A stretch of 64,000 nucleotides of DNA from Chitinophaga sp. Cy-1792 (lineage in GTDB: Bacteria; Bacteroidota; Bacteroidia; Chitinophagales; Chitinophagaceae), in contig NZ_VWWO01000001.1 of the NCBI RefSeq assembly GCF_011752935.1, positions 2,480,001-2,544,000 of the forward strand, written 5' to 3'. Both the position numbers and the translations under genes were made by a program. The notes beneath the pieces are model-generated. The model did not search any database. It was given only the letters and a program-made list of their open reading frames with translations, and had not been told where the DNA came from. Each line of letters opens with the position of its first letter. Positions within the stretch are counted from its first letter, which is position 1. This document shows, piece by piece, positions 1 through 9,470 of the stretch.

Positions 1-339
1 ATAGCCGTGACCGTTGTTGTCGTCTGTAGATTTACCGTCGTATATACTGGCGGTAAGCACTACGGCATCATCCGGGAGCCGGAGAGAAAAGAGGTATATG
101 TTTTTCTTTTTACCAGCAGTTAATAACAAGGTATCTGTAGAGAGGTGCATTTGTTTTGCTTCTGCGGATACGATTGTATATAACCCGGAATGCCCTGCAA
201 GGGCGGAGCCGCTGAGGTCCACCGAAAAGGTGGTATCGCGGCCCGCTGCAGGTTGTCCCGGTGTAATAGGTGTATGATGTTGTGCCAGGGCCTGCTGCGT
301 GGATAACAACAGGATAGCATAAACGAAATATTTCTTCAT
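1..339 (-). CDS. Secreted protein, 3' end outside window
   Basis: An open frame begins with ATG at 339 and stays open to the left edge (113 codons seen). It starts MKKYFVYAILLLSTQQALAQ, a clear signal peptide with likely cleavage after AQ, so the product is exported. The visible mature part is rich in Ser, Thr and Asp and shows no motif I recognise. The ATG is one base after the TAA of the thioredoxin gene, so it is the next gene of the SusC/SusD/TlpA operon and probably translationally coupled. It may handle or protect what that operon imports, but the sequence does not say. The start is well supported by the signal peptide and spacing; the function is unknown. Confidence 0.75.
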   Translation of the reverse strand, partial: MKKYFVYAILLLSTQQALAQHHTPITPGQPAAGRDTTFSVDLSGSALAGHSGLYTIVSAEAKQMHLSTDTLLLTAGKKKNIYLFSLRLPDDAVVLTASIYDGKSTDDNNGHGY

Positions 340-340
340 C

Positions 341-1489
341 TTACCTGAATAAAGCTTTTATTTTCTCTTCCAAATCCTTTCCTGTTAAATTGCTGGCTAC
401 AATTTTTCCCTGCTGGTCGATGATGACATTGGCAGGAATACCGTTTACAGGATAGCTTTTAATCACCGGGCTCTTATCTGCCAGGAGGTCGGAGACATTG
501 GGCCAGTTGAGTGCTTCTTTTTCAGATGCTTTCTGCCAGGCTACTTTGTTATTGTCCATAGAGAAAGACACTATTTCCAGTCCTTTGGAATGAAAGCTTT
601 GGTAGAGCGATTTCAGCTCCGGGATTTCAGCTCTGCAAGGCACGCACCAGGAAGCCCAGAACTGTAACAGGGTATATTTATTGGCATTCACGGCGTCGGC
701 TAAACGAACATGCCTGCCATTGACGTCAGGTAGTGTAAAATCAATGAATGGTTCACCGATCATTTTTCCCTGTCTGCGTGCGATCATTTCTGCCTGTGCT
801 TTGTTCATGCGCCTTGCCTGGCGGACGATAAAGCTGCTGTCGCCCAGTTGCGGGGCAGCGGCGTCTACTACTTTCATGGTGGCTTCGCGGTCGGGCTCCA
901 GTTCCAGCATCACGGCGGCTATCACGGCAGCAGATTTATCTTTTCCGTTGTGGAGTATCTTCACGAGATACTTACTGCGGATGTCGAATCGTTCCATGAA
1001 CTTTTGTATACCCTGCCATTCGGCATCTGCATTTTTAGGGGCATCCGGCTGCCGCATTTTAAATACCTCCCTGTCTGTTTGCACGTAGCTGCTATCCCGT
1101 TGGTAGCCAAGTATCCAGTTGTTGTATTTGGCACCGGTTACCTGCGACAGTCCTGTAGGCAGGAGCCTGAAGGTTACTTTTCCCGGCTCCAGTATCACCG
1201 GGTAGGTAAACCTGGTTCTTCCCTGGCTATATACCAGGGATACGTTCATTATTTCTTTTACGGTGCATTTCAGGCGGAAATTCCCCTGGTGGATGGTGTC
1301 TATCACCAGCGTCTCCGCGTCGCCGTATGGGTCTCTTACGAGGGATACAGCGATATTGTCTGCGTTGGGTATAATGCCGTTGATGGTGAACTCCGGTTGT
1401 TTCGGCTGACTACGGAACGCCAGCAGCGACGCTGCCAGCATAGTTGTCAGGAATATGGTACGGGTATTTTTTAAAATAGTAATAAGCAT
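341..1489 (-). CDS. TlpA/ResA-type thioredoxin-like protein with N-terminal DUF4369-like domain
   Basis: This 382-residue exported protein has an N-terminal hydrophobic leader (about residues 8-26). A beta-rich region at about 30-140 resembles DUF4369, a helical linker follows, and a C-terminal thioredoxin fold at about 245-380 carries the redox motif WCVPC near residue 283 and a cis-proline region (GIPANVIID). In Bacteroidota such proteins are periplasmic or membrane-tethered thiol-disulfide reductases and often close SusC/SusD operons. The gene lies one base after SusD and one base before the next gene. The leader has no lipobox Cys (LLAFRSQP), so it is probably periplasmic or N-anchored rather than a lipoprotein. 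Its redox partner is unknown. Confidence 0.9.
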   Translation of the reverse strand: MLITILKNTRTIFLTTMLAASLLAFRSQPKQPEFTINGIIPNADNIAVSLVRDPYGDAETLVIDTIHQGNFRLKCTVKEIMNVSLVYSQGRTRFTYPVILEPGKVTFRLLPTGLSQVTGAKYNNWILGYQRDSSYVQTDREVFKMRQPDAPKNADAEWQGIQKFMERFDIRSKYLVKILHNGKDKSAAVIAAVMLELEPDREATMKVVDAAAPQLGDSSFIVRQARRMNKAQAEMIARRQGKMIGEPFIDFTLPDVNGRHVRLADAVNANKYTLLQFWASWCVPCRAEIPELKSLYQSFHSKGLEIVSFSMDNNKVAWQKASEKEALNWPNVSDLLADKSPVIKSYPVNGIPANVIIDQQGKIVASNLTGKDLEEKIKALFR

Positions 1490-1490
1490 G

Positions 1491-2882
1491 TTATCGTGGG
1501 TTTTGTGTGATTTCAGGATTCATGGCAATGTATTTCCTCCCGATGGCCAATGCAGTTCTGTTGCTGTTGGGCGCCAGCGTGTATACGGTACCGTTGGGGA
1601 GTGTATGCGTTACGGTGATATTGTCGTTATCGAACACATTATATCTTCTTATATCAAACCAGCGGCTACCGCGGAAAGCCATTTCCCTTCTGCGCTCTGT
1701 TTTTACGATACTCAGCGCTACTGCAGCATTGGCGGCACTCAGCTGGTAAGTACTTCCTTTTTTATATCGTGCAGCGCGTAACGTGTTGATATCCTGGATA
1801 GCTGCTGCAGTATTGCCCAGCCTTGCATTAGCTTCTGCATGTATCAGCCAGGTTTCCGGAACAGAAGGACCTTTGGTGGCTGACCTTCCAGACCACTCAT
1901 TGCTGAAGTAACCGAAGCCCAGCCCGAAACTTTTGTCATTGAAGAAATACGTGCTGAAACGGAGGTCGTTATTGCTGTCGTATAAGGCCAGCAAATCATT
2001 GGTGGCATATACGATCGGGCTGATCATCGTACCGGTTTTTTCCAGTAGCATCTCCGGATTTTTGAAATTCTGCGGATAGCTTAGTACGTCCGGGAAAGAT
2101 GGATTAGGCGTAAGCGTGTTGTAATCTATCAGCGTGCTGTAGATTTTAAGGCTGGAATCCGCGTAGGACAGCGCTGCGGCAGCATCATTGCGGAACAGCG
2201 ATACTTTTGCCAGCAGGGTATAGGCACTACTTTTTACAGGCCTGTTGGTAAGGCCCAATACGGGAGCAGCAGGTAAATCGGGAATGGCGTTGACCAGGTC
2301 TGCTTTGATATAATCATAAACATCCTGTACACTTGCACGCGGCAGCTTTTCTTCAAAATCAAGGCCACGGCGGATAGGCACGCCCGGGTCCGTAGCAGCA
2401 GCAGGACCGTATTGCTTTGCATAAAGGTTCACCAGCATAAAATACGCGTAAGCCCTGTGTACCCTGGCTTCTGCCATCAGCTGGCGCCTGTCGGCATCAC
2501 TGCCCCCGCTGGCGCTCATCACCTGTGTAGTAACAAGATTGGCGGTATAAATCTGGTTGTACATTGCTTCCCAGTCTGCATCGGATTCATTTTCCAGGTA
2601 GATGTTTTCCGCAAATTGCCACGCATTCATGGCATTGGTGTTGTAATAGGTCTGTGAAAAGGGATTTACAGCCATATCATCATCCAGCATAATATCCATA
2701 CCATAGGTATAGAAAAAGCCGTTGGATTTTCCTTTAGGACTTGTTTCATCCAGCAGCAGCCGGTAGTCGGTGGTTTTTTCCGGAATGAAAGACCCTTTAG
2801 GTTTCAGGTCGAGGTACTTTTTGCAGGAGCTGGCTGTAACAACCATGGCGCCGCAGCATATATAGAGGAATATCTTTCTCAT
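1491..2882 (-). CDS. RagB/SusD family nutrient-binding lipoprotein
   Basis: This 463-residue lipoprotein has signal peptide MRKIFLYICCGAMVVTASSC with lipobox Cys at 20, followed by KKYLDLKPKGSF, a typical SusD start. The body has the helical TPR-like pattern of SusD, with RAYAYFMLVNLYAKQYG near residue 145 and the C-terminal RRREMAFRGSRWFDIRRYN signature. SusD sits on the cell surface as the lid over its SusC barrel and binds the ligand. It starts 11 bp after the SusC stop in the same operon. No glycoside hydrolase lies in this operon, so the ligand need not be a sugar. It is somewhat shorter than typical SusD proteins but has both ends. Confidence 0.93.
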   Translation of the reverse strand: MRKIFLYICCGAMVVTASSCKKYLDLKPKGSFIPEKTTDYRLLLDETSPKGKSNGFFYTYGMDIMLDDDMAVNPFSQTYYNTNAMNAWQFAENIYLENESDADWEAMYNQIYTANLVTTQVMSASGGSDADRRQLMAEARVHRAYAYFMLVNLYAKQYGPAAATDPGVPIRRGLDFEEKLPRASVQDVYDYIKADLVNAIPDLPAAPVLGLTNRPVKSSAYTLLAKVSLFRNDAAAALSYADSSLKIYSTLIDYNTLTPNPSFPDVLSYPQNFKNPEMLLEKTGTMISPIVYATNDLLALYDSNNDLRFSTYFFNDKSFGLGFGYFSNEWSGRSATKGPSVPETWLIHAEANARLGNTAAAIQDINTLRAARYKKGSTYQLSAANAAVALSIVKTERRREMAFRGSRWFDIRRYNVFDNDNITVTHTLPNGTVYTLAPNSNRTALAIGRKYIAMNPEITQNPR

Positions 2883-2893
2883 CGTTGCAGTGT

Positions 2894-5800
2894 TTAGAAG
2901 TTAGCTTTTATGCTGAAGGTAAATTCCGGTGGCGGTGTCAGTAACAGCAGACTTCTGCTGAGGTCAGCTGCATATTCCGGGTCTATTTTTTCCTTATTGA
3001 AGAGGTACACGCCCAGGTTGCGTGCCTGTCCGGATAAGGTAATCCGCTGTGCGCGCAGCTTCCGGGAGAAGGCATCCGGCAGGTTGTAATTCAGCAGTAA
3101 TTCACTGAAGCGTATATTCGAGGCCGTAGCCACGTGTATATCTGCATAGCGTATGTAGTTGTCGTACACGGATAATCCTGTCTGGCTGGAAGGCATGGCG
3201 GCTACGTTGGTAATCAGCTCATCGCCGGGTTTCTGCCAGCGGCTGGCCCAGTCTTTCTGTACTTCGCTGGCTGATTCAAACAGCTTCGTATACTGTAGTT
3301 GTGGCTCGCGGAATTTATGACCAAACTTATAGGTAAATCCGGCGGTAAGTGTAAATGCCTGGTAGCCGAAGTTGAGGAAGAGTCCACCATAGTGAGGAGG
3401 AACAGTGGTGCCCTGATACACCAGTGCTGCCGTACTGGTCATCTCTTTCGTATAGTCGGTTTTGTTACCTTTTTCGTCGTAGACCTGTGGAGTGCCGGTG
3501 GCGCTGAGTCCGGCCCAGCGGTAGCTATAGAGATAATTCAGTGGCTTGCCTGCCTGTGCTGTTCCATCGGTGTAGGCGCCAACAGTAGGATTAGGGAAAT
3601 CGACACTGATCACTTTATTGCTGTTGTAGCTATAGTTCAGCGTAGTACTGAAAGATAGCGCCTTGTTGATAATCAGTCCGGTGATGGCTACGTCTACACC
3701 GCTATTGCGCATGGAGGCATAGTTGACATAGGCGCTGTTGAAGCCATAGGTGCCATTTACAGTGGCATTGCCCAGCAGGTCGGTGCTATTGCGCTCGTAA
3801 TATTCTACGCTTCCCTTGAGGCGGTTATTGGCCAGTGCATAGTCTATTCCGATATTTTTCACAGCTGTTTTTTCCCAGCGTAGCAAAGGATTGGCAGGAT
3901 TGGAGATATAGCCATAGTTGAGATTTGTTTGTGCATCTTTATCTACTTTGGCGATCAGGAAAGGACTGGTGCTACGGTCTACGTTGCCATTGATGCCATA
4001 GGTGGCGCGTAGTATCAGGGAAGAAAAGGGACTGTTGTCCATGAATGATTCCTTATTTACCTGCCAGCTGATACCGGACGACCATAACCATACATCCCTG
4101 TATTTATTGCTGCTGCCGAAAAGATTTGTTTTATCCAGTCTGGCGCTTGCATTGATGGAGTACCTATCGAGGTAGGTATATCCTGCATTGGAGAACAGGG
4201 AAACGAACCTGTTTTTAGTGTCTGTAAATACGGTGGCATCGCGGATATAAGAGGTTGTTCCTAATATATTCGTGTAGCCATTCACGTAATTAAGATTGGC
4301 AAATTGCAGCGTTTCCGGATCGTAGCCGTATTTGGTTTGTCCGGAAGACTTCCCGCTGACTTCCCGGATTTCGAGGCCGGCGATAGCGGTCAGACTATGA
4401 TTATGATTGACGATATAATCATCAAATTTTACCTGGTTGCGGAATGTATGTGTTTGCAAGTGGGTTTCTGCCAGGCTGTAGATACTACCTTTTGGCAGGC
4501 CACTGATGATTTGTCCGTTTTTTATATAGGTAGAAAAATTAACCTGGTTACGTACATCGTAGCTCTCTTCATTTTCCAGGATGGTATTGGTGCTGCTATA
4601 GTTTTCGTACTGATAGGAGCTATGCAGGGAAAATCCTTTTGGCAGCATATAGGTAAGTGCCGCTACTGCCGTAATATTCCTGTTTTGCGTGGTGTTGTTG
4701 TTATTCCGGAACTCCTGTAAGAGGTTGTAATTCCAGTTGTAGGGATAGCCGGACTTGTACAGTGCATCTTTATCTGCCTGATAGAAAGTTCTTGGCTGTG
4801 GTATATAATTGCCATTGGCATCCTGTAACTGCTGATAGGGCAACAGGTTGTTGAGGTCATCGAGGGAAACGCCGTTGTTCGTATTGTTGATCATGACGAA
4901 ATTCAGGCCCATATCCAGGTGCAGCTGTTTTGTCAGTGCATTGGACTGGAACAGGTCGGCGGAGAAGCGTTCGTTGCCTGTTTTTTTCATATAGGTGGGC
5001 ACGTTGTCATAGCTGAAAGATCCGCGGGTACTGCTTTTCTCTCCTTTGGCGGCTATAGATAAGTTATACTGCTGCCTTAAAGTATTTTGCATGAAGAGGT
5101 CGCTGTATTCCTGCCTGGCGTTATATCTGCCCAGCGAATCGGCGATGGCCGCCGCATTGGCAGGGTTGTTCAGGTAAGCATCAGCAATAGGGCTGATCGC
5201 ATTTCGTGGTTTGCCGAAGAGCGTGGTCAGTTTATGATCTACTTTATATTTTTCAAAGTCGATGAAATCTTTGGTAGATGCAAAAGGTAGGTTGCTCAGG
5301 TCTGGTTTTTTCGTATAGGCCAGTGCGGTAGAAAAGCTGATGTCCATCGATTTCCTGGAAGCTGCGCCACGCTTGGTTTGTATAACGATAACGCCGTTGG
5401 CTGCACGAACGCCCCAGATCGAAGCGGCAGAAGCATCTTTGAGGATGGTGATACTTTCCACGTCGTTGGGATTGATGGTGTTGATGTCTCTTTCTACAGG
5501 AAATCCATCGATGACCAGCAAAGGATTTCGGTCGGCGAGGAACGTACTCTGGCCGCGTATAGTCATCGTGCCGTTGGTATTGACGAGTAAGCCGGGCACC
5601 TGGCCTTGCAGGTAACTGGTAAGACTATAGTTATTCCTTTTTTCCAGTGTGGCGGTGTTGACCACGCCAAAGGAGCCGGCGGCGCGCTCCCGCGGGAGGC
5701 GCTGGTAGCCGGTGTTTACAACGGCCACCTCATTGAGCTTCGAGATTTCCGGCTGTAATTGGATAGCCCCTAAAGTAACATCCCTGTTACTGATTTCCAG

Positions 5801-6403
5801 GGAAAAGGTCAATGGAAGAAATCCCACGGATGTGATCTCCAGTGTGTATTTTCCGGGAGCGACGCCACTGATATTAAACCCACCCTGCCCGTCTGTAACG
5901 TTGCCCCTGTTGACAGGGCTGAGCTTCACCGTGGCAAAGGGAATAGGCGCGTGTTTGGTGTCGGTAACCTGTCCGCGGACAGAAAAAGTGGTTTGTTCCT
6001 GGAAGCTATTGTCGTTAGCTGGTTTGAGCCGCAGGAAGATATTTTTGTTAACGATTTTCCAGGTGATGGGCTGGTTTTTGAAACAGGTTTCCAGCGCGCT
6101 CTCCAGCGTAGCGTTATGTATTTTTACAGAAACCGTTTGTACTTGCCTGGTAATGGTTTCGTCGTAGAAGAATACATAACTGGTTTGTTTTTTTACTTCC
6201 CGGAAGAACTGTTCTACGGGCGCATTGTTTAAGTCCAGGCTCACCTGTTGACTGCTGGCGGCGTTCAGCTGTAGTGACAGCAGTAATAGCAATACTATTC
6301 GTTTCATAAGCCGGATAATTTTGGTCAGGCATCTCCGCGAAAGCGGGAAACTACCGTGTACGATGTTGATACCGGTATTGGCCGGCATAACTGATAAATT
6401 CAT
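2894..6403 (-). CDS. SusC/RagA TonB-dependent outer-membrane receptor with N-terminal STN domain
   Basis: A large TonB-dependent barrel. In order from the hydrophobic leader (MKRIVLLLLLSLQLNAASS): an STN signalling domain (FFREVKKQTSYVFFYDETI), a carboxypeptidase-like beta-sandwich (VRGQVTDTKHAPIPFATV), the plug with the SusC hallmark (ILKDASAASIWGVRAANGVI), and the barrel ending in Phe (FTFSIKANF). The STN domain passes ligand binding to the FecR anti-sigma factor encoded just upstream, so this receptor is probably the sensor of the sigma/FecR pair. Start: the ATG at 6307 opens directly on the leader. The ATG at 6403 adds 32 residues ending in a basic stretch, a pattern I know from other Chitinophaga SusC proteins, so it is given here. 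The frame is open to 6529. Confidence 0.92.
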   Translation of the reverse strand: MNLSVMPANTGINIVHGSFPLSRRCLTKIIRLMKRIVLLLLLSLQLNAASSQQVSLDLNNAPVEQFFREVKKQTSYVFFYDETITRQVQTVSVKIHNATLESALETCFKNQPITWKIVNKNIFLRLKPANDNSFQEQTTFSVRGQVTDTKHAPIPFATVKLSPVNRGNVTDGQGGFNISGVAPGKYTLEITSVGFLPLTFSLEISNRDVTLGAIQLQPEISKLNEVAVVNTGYQRLPRERAAGSFGVVNTATLEKRNNYSLTSYLQGQVPGLLVNTNGTMTIRGQSTFLADRNPLLVIDGFPVERDINTINPNDVESITILKDASAASIWGVRAANGVIVIQTKRGAASRKSMDISFSTALAYTKKPDLSNLPFASTKDFIDFEKYKVDHKLTTLFGKPRNAISPIADAYLNNPANAAAIADSLGRYNARQEYSDLFMQNTLRQQYNLSIAAKGEKSSTRGSFSYDNVPTYMKKTGNERFSADLFQSNALTKQLHLDMGLNFVMINNTNNGVSLDDLNNLLPYQQLQDANGNYIPQPRTFYQADKDALYKSGYPYNWNYNLLQEFRNNNNTTQNRNITAVAALTYMLPKGFSLHSSYQYENYSSTNTILENEESYDVRNQVNFSTYIKNGQIISGLPKGSIYSLAETHLQTHTFRNQVKFDDYIVNHNHSLTAIAGLEIREVSGKSSGQTKYGYDPETLQFANLNYVNGYTNILGTTSYIRDATVFTDTKNRFVSLFSNAGYTYLDRYSINASARLDKTNLFGSSNKYRDVWLWSSGISWQVNKESFMDNSPFSSLILRATYGINGNVDRSTSPFLIAKVDKDAQTNLNYGYISNPANPLLRWEKTAVKNIGIDYALANNRLKGSVEYYERNSTDLLGNATVNGTYGFNSAYVNYASMRNSGVDVAITGLIINKALSFSTTLNYSYNSNKVISVDFPNPTVGAYTDGTAQAGKPLNYLYSYRWAGLSATGTPQVYDEKGNKTDYTKEMTSTAALVYQGTTVPPHYGGLFLNFGYQAFTLTAGFTYKFGHKFREPQLQYTKLFESASEVQKDWASRWQKPGDELITNVAAMPSSQTGLSVYDNYIRYADIHVATASNIRFSELLLNYNLPDAFSRKLRAQRITLSGQARNLGVYLFNKEKIDPEYAADLSRSLLLLTPPPEFTFSIKANF

Positions 6404-6571
6404 ACATTTGATTTGGGTAGAGAAATAAAATTCACGCAAGTTTTTTGTTACATACCCGCTGATAACCGGAAGTACTTCCAATACTTCCGGTTTTTTACGG
6501 ATGGCTGATTTTAGGCCTTGCCAGGGCATTTTGGCTGATATTGCATAATAGTTGGTATTTGATATTCCCTG

Positions 6572-7711
6572 TCAGGGGATGATAATGACTTTGTTACCTT
6601 GCGTTTTGGTGTTGATTCCGCTGATAGCGAGTCCGGCTAATACTTCTGATAATTTTGATGACCTGGAAATTTCCCCGCTGAACTTTTTATCCGGCAATGG
6701 GCCTTCGTAGCTTATTTCTACGTCGTACCATCTGGATACCTGTTGCATGACTTCTTTTACACTAGCTTGTTTAAACTGGAAATAGCCGTTCATCCATGCG
6801 GTGGCTTGTTCGGTGTCGGCGTTGGCAATGATTTTTATCGTTTGTTTTCCGTTGGCGGGGTTGCTGACGGCCTGCTGGCCTGGGGACAGGATAACGGTGT
6901 TGCTGCTGCTGACGCTTACTTTCCCTTGCAGGAGCGTTGTTTTCAGTGTGTTATCATCCGGATAGGCGCTGACGTTGAATATTGTGCCTAATACGGTGAT
7001 GTCAGTATTATTGGCAGATACAATAAATGGCTGATTTTTATCCGGCGCGATGTCGAAGAAGGCTTCGCCGGTGATGATGATGCGGCGTTCCTTACCGGAG
7101 AAACGGGTAGGGAAGCGTACCGTCGACATGGCATTGAGCCATACTCTGGAACCATCAGGGAGCATCAGCTGGTATTGTCCGCCTTTAGGTGTGGTAAGTG
7201 TATTGTATTCGGCTGTTGCCTGCATATTGCTGCCGGCATTATATACGAGGAGGCCACCGCTTCGCTGGCTGATGCGGGTGTTACCTTGCATGGCTACGCT
7301 ATCATTCCTTTGCTGGCTTAACAGTAGTGTTTTGCCATTGGCAAGGGTAAGCGTAGCTTTATTGGTGCCTGGCTGTATATCGGCTATTGGTGCCAGTGTA
7401 CCGGGATGGCTGCCAGTATGTTGTTTTGGAAAGAATAACCAGGTAGAGATGCCCGCCAGTAATAGTATTGCAGCTGCATAACGTAGCCATGCACGGCGGT
7501 ATAACGGGACGACGGGTTGTTGCCATCCTATTTCACGGTCTATTTTCTGTTTAAGGTTCTGCTGTGCATCCACCAGCTCTTCGCCTTCGAGTTTCCAGTC
7601 GTAGTCCGTCAGCAAGGTATTGTACCATTGCTCCACTGCGGCCTGTTCTTCAGGCGTGCAGCGGTTTTCCAGGTATTTCTGCAGTAGTGACTGTGCCTCG
7701 TTTCTGTTCAT
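6572..7711 (-). CDS. FecR family anti-sigma factor
   Basis: This 379-residue inner-membrane protein has an acidic cytoplasmic N-terminus (MNRNEAQSLLQKYLENRCTPEEQ) that should bind the sigma factor. One membrane segment follows near residues 74-95 (RAWLRYAAAILLLAGISTWL), then a periplasmic FecR domain (TPKGGQYQLMLPDGSRVWLN, GEAFFDIAPDKNQPF) and a C-terminal DUF4974-like domain (FKQASVKEVMQQVSRWYDVE). It lies between the sigma gene (68 bp away) and the STN-bearing SusC. This is the usual transmembrane relay: receptor STN to FecR to ECF sigma. Length and domain order are normal for Bacteroidota. Confidence 0.93.
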   Translation of the reverse strand: MNRNEAQSLLQKYLENRCTPEEQAAVEQWYNTLLTDYDWKLEGEELVDAQQNLKQKIDREIGWQQPVVPLYRRAWLRYAAAILLLAGISTWLFFPKQHTGSHPGTLAPIADIQPGTNKATLTLANGKTLLLSQQRNDSVAMQGNTRISQRSGGLLVYNAGSNMQATAEYNTLTTPKGGQYQLMLPDGSRVWLNAMSTVRFPTRFSGKERRIIITGEAFFDIAPDKNQPFIVSANNTDITVLGTIFNVSAYPDDNTLKTTLLQGKVSVSSSNTVILSPGQQAVSNPANGKQTIKIIANADTEQATAWMNGYFQFKQASVKEVMQQVSRWYDVEISYEGPLPDKKFSGEISRSSKLSEVLAGLAISGINTKTQGNKVIIIP

Positions 7712-7779
7712 AGTTAATCCTTTCCTGTTAAGTTAGTGACAGGACGGAGGCAGTAGTGGTAGATAAAAAGAAAAAAAAT

Positions 7780-8379
7780 TTAGTGTACCTGCGGAATGAG
7801 CGCCAGGAACAGGATGAGGCCTGCAGGAGCATAGCCTACCTGGCTACGTAGCCTGGCAAGGGCATTGCTGATCTGTTTCCTGACGGTTTCTTCGCTGATG
7901 CCCAGTTGGGTGGCTATTTCCCTGTAAGACAGCTGCTCTTTGCGGCTGAGGTTAAAGATTTCCCTCATTTTATCCGGCAGGTCCAGGATGGCCAGTTCAA
8001 TTTTTTCTTCCAGGTTGCGCATGTGGAGAAGGGTTTCAGGAGAAGGCACGCCGCCGTTGTCTATCTGATCAGACAAGCGTTGCAGGTAGTTGGATCGGGT
8101 TATATTCCGCTCTATATTCCGAATGGCCATATAGCGCGCGCTGTTGAAGAGATAGGTGGATAGTGCATGTTGTATTTCCAGCCGGTCCCGGTTTTTCCAG
8201 ATGGAAACAAATAACTCCTGCACAATATCTTCTGCTTCCGAATATACTCTGACTGCTTTCATGACGTGTTGCATCAACGGGTACCAATACTTATTATAGA
8301 TGGCAGTAAATGCCTCATGGTCCCCGGCTTTCATCAAGCCCAGCAACATAGCGTCATCGGTGGCAGCATAGTTTGTCAT
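7780..8379 (-). CDS. ECF sigma-70 factor, Bacteroidota FecI-like
   Basis: This 199-residue ECF sigma factor has region 2 at about residues 10-90 (HEAFTAIYNKYWYPLMQHV, AEDIVQELFVSIW) and region 4 at about 125-180 (LPDKMREIFNLSRKEQLSYREIATQLGISEETVRKQ, quoted here only as its start and end blocks LPDKMREIF and SEETVRKQ). The C-terminus carries a hydrophobic tail (GLILFLALIPQVH), which some members of this Bacteroidota subfamily have. It is first in the minus-strand operon and its natural partner is the FecR protein encoded next. Likely targets include its own operon. The ATG at 8379 follows an AT-rich leader in which I see no exact TAnnTTTG box. Confidence 0.93.
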   Translation of the reverse strand: MTNYAATDDAMLLGLMKAGDHEAFTAIYNKYWYPLMQHVMKAVRVYSEAEDIVQELFVSIWKNRDRLEIQHALSTYLFNSARYMAIRNIERNITRSNYLQRLSDQIDNGGVPSPETLLHMRNLEEKIELAILDLPDKMREIFNLSRKEQLSYREIATQLGISEETVRKQISNALARLRSQVGYAPAGLILFLALIPQVH

Positions 8380-8486
8380 TCACATTTTGTTAGCACGGTA
8401 AAAATATAAAAAAGGAAGAATTGCAAGCAAATGAATTATCTTCTCTCTATATTCTTTTGATATAATTAAATTATTGAATATTAAAT

Positions 8487-9203
8487 ATGAAAACGACAAT
8501 TTCTAGTAAGATACTGACTGTATTATTGTCTGTTTTTATGCTGCTGCAGGCTACCGCCTATGCGCAGCAAACTACAGCTGTTGGTACTTCCAGGGTATGG
8601 GGAACTATAGACGGCATGGCTATAGAAGGATTGGTGCAAGGCCCCGCCACCGCAGAAACGCCCTTGCAGGTAGCCTGTGTGTTTGAGTATACCGAAGGTG
8701 ATATTTTTAATCCACCCGCATTGCCGGCGCAACTGAATGGTATGGTACACCTGGATCAGGCACTGAAAGGACAGATTACTGAAATCCGCCGCAGTGGTAA
8801 GTTTGCCGGCCATTACCTGGAAACCTTACTGATCGTACCGCCTACAGGCACACTGAAATCCCCACGGTTACTATTGATTGGGTTAGGTAACCGAAATAGC
8901 TTCAACGCTGATATTATGACAAACGTTGGTGCCGTGGCATTGCGCGAGGCAGTCAGACTGGGTGTTAAAAGCTTTGCCTTTGCCAGTGATATCAAAGATG
9001 CCGGCATCGACTCACCTACCGCGGAAACCGCCGCTAATATTACAAAAGGTATTATTAACGCATATCGTACGCAGCTTTATCTGCAACAACAGCGTCTCGC
9101 GCCGGTACAGCCTATCGTAAAAGCGACCCTCCTGGCAGGGCCGGCATTCTTCGAAACCGCCGGCGAAGGCATTAAAGGGGCTATTACTTCATGTAGCAAC
9201 TAA
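8487..9203 (+). CDS. Exported stand-alone M17 (leucyl aminopeptidase) N-terminal domain protein
   Basis: This 238-residue protein has signal peptide MKTTISSKILTVLLSVFMLL with cleavage after AYA. The rest matches the macro-like N-terminal domain of M17 leucyl aminopeptidases: DQALKGQITEIRRSGKFAG, LLLIGLGNRNSFNADIM, and ALREAVRLGVKSFAFASDI. The C-terminal metal-binding catalytic domain (NTDAEGRL-type motif) is absent, so it cannot be a peptidase by that mechanism. The frame stops cleanly at TAA, and a 38-codon frame follows. It is divergent from the sigma factor at 7780. Stand-alone copies are known but their role is unclear; the macro-like fold makes a nucleotide or peptide ligand conceivable. 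Family assignment is fairly sure, function is not. Confidence 0.8.
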   Translation: MKTTISSKILTVLLSVFMLLQATAYAQQTTAVGTSRVWGTIDGMAIEGLVQGPATAETPLQVACVFEYTEGDIFNPPALPAQLNGMVHLDQALKGQITEIRRSGKFAGHYLETLLIVPPTGTLKSPRLLLIGLGNRNSFNADIMTNVGAVALREAVRLGVKSFAFASDIKDAGIDSPTAETAANITKGIINAYRTQLYLQQQRLAPVQPIVKATLLAGPAFFETAGEGIKGAITSCSN

Positions 9204-9212
9204 GATGTAAAG

Positions 9213-9329
9213 ATGATTAAAACAGATGTAGTACAGTATAACGGAACCGTATATCCGGTAGCCGCCAGCAAGCCCTATGCCACAGTGGTTGCTATGCCGG
9301 TTGATGAAGTGATGTTAATCCAGGTGTAG
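9213..9329 (+). CDS. Possible 38-residue protein or gene remnant
   Basis: A short frame (ATG at 9213, TAG at 9327-9329) starts 9 bp after the M17-domain gene. It encodes a peptide beginning MIKTDVVQYNGTVYPVAASK with no signal peptide or membrane segment. It could be a small gene cotranscribed with the M17-domain gene or a remnant of a longer one. The codon pattern (GTA, CCG, GCC) is like that of neighbouring genes. I do not recognise the peptide. Confidence 0.35.
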   Translation: MIKTDVVQYNGTVYPVAASKPYATVVAMPVDEVMLIQV

Positions 9330-9470
9330 AAATTCCCTGGGCATGCAGCTTCGATTTATTATCTTGGTAATCAATGGCTTTTAACTATTTTCTGAAAAAG
9401 ATGAAATAGTTGTAACCTTTCTTTATGCACAAGGTTCTAAATTATAGTACCCTTATATAAACTGGATATT

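Noticed and set aside
2894..6529. SusC start at 6529
   Set aside because: The first 42 codons before 6403 lack leader character; later ATGs at 6403 and 6307 fit the family better.
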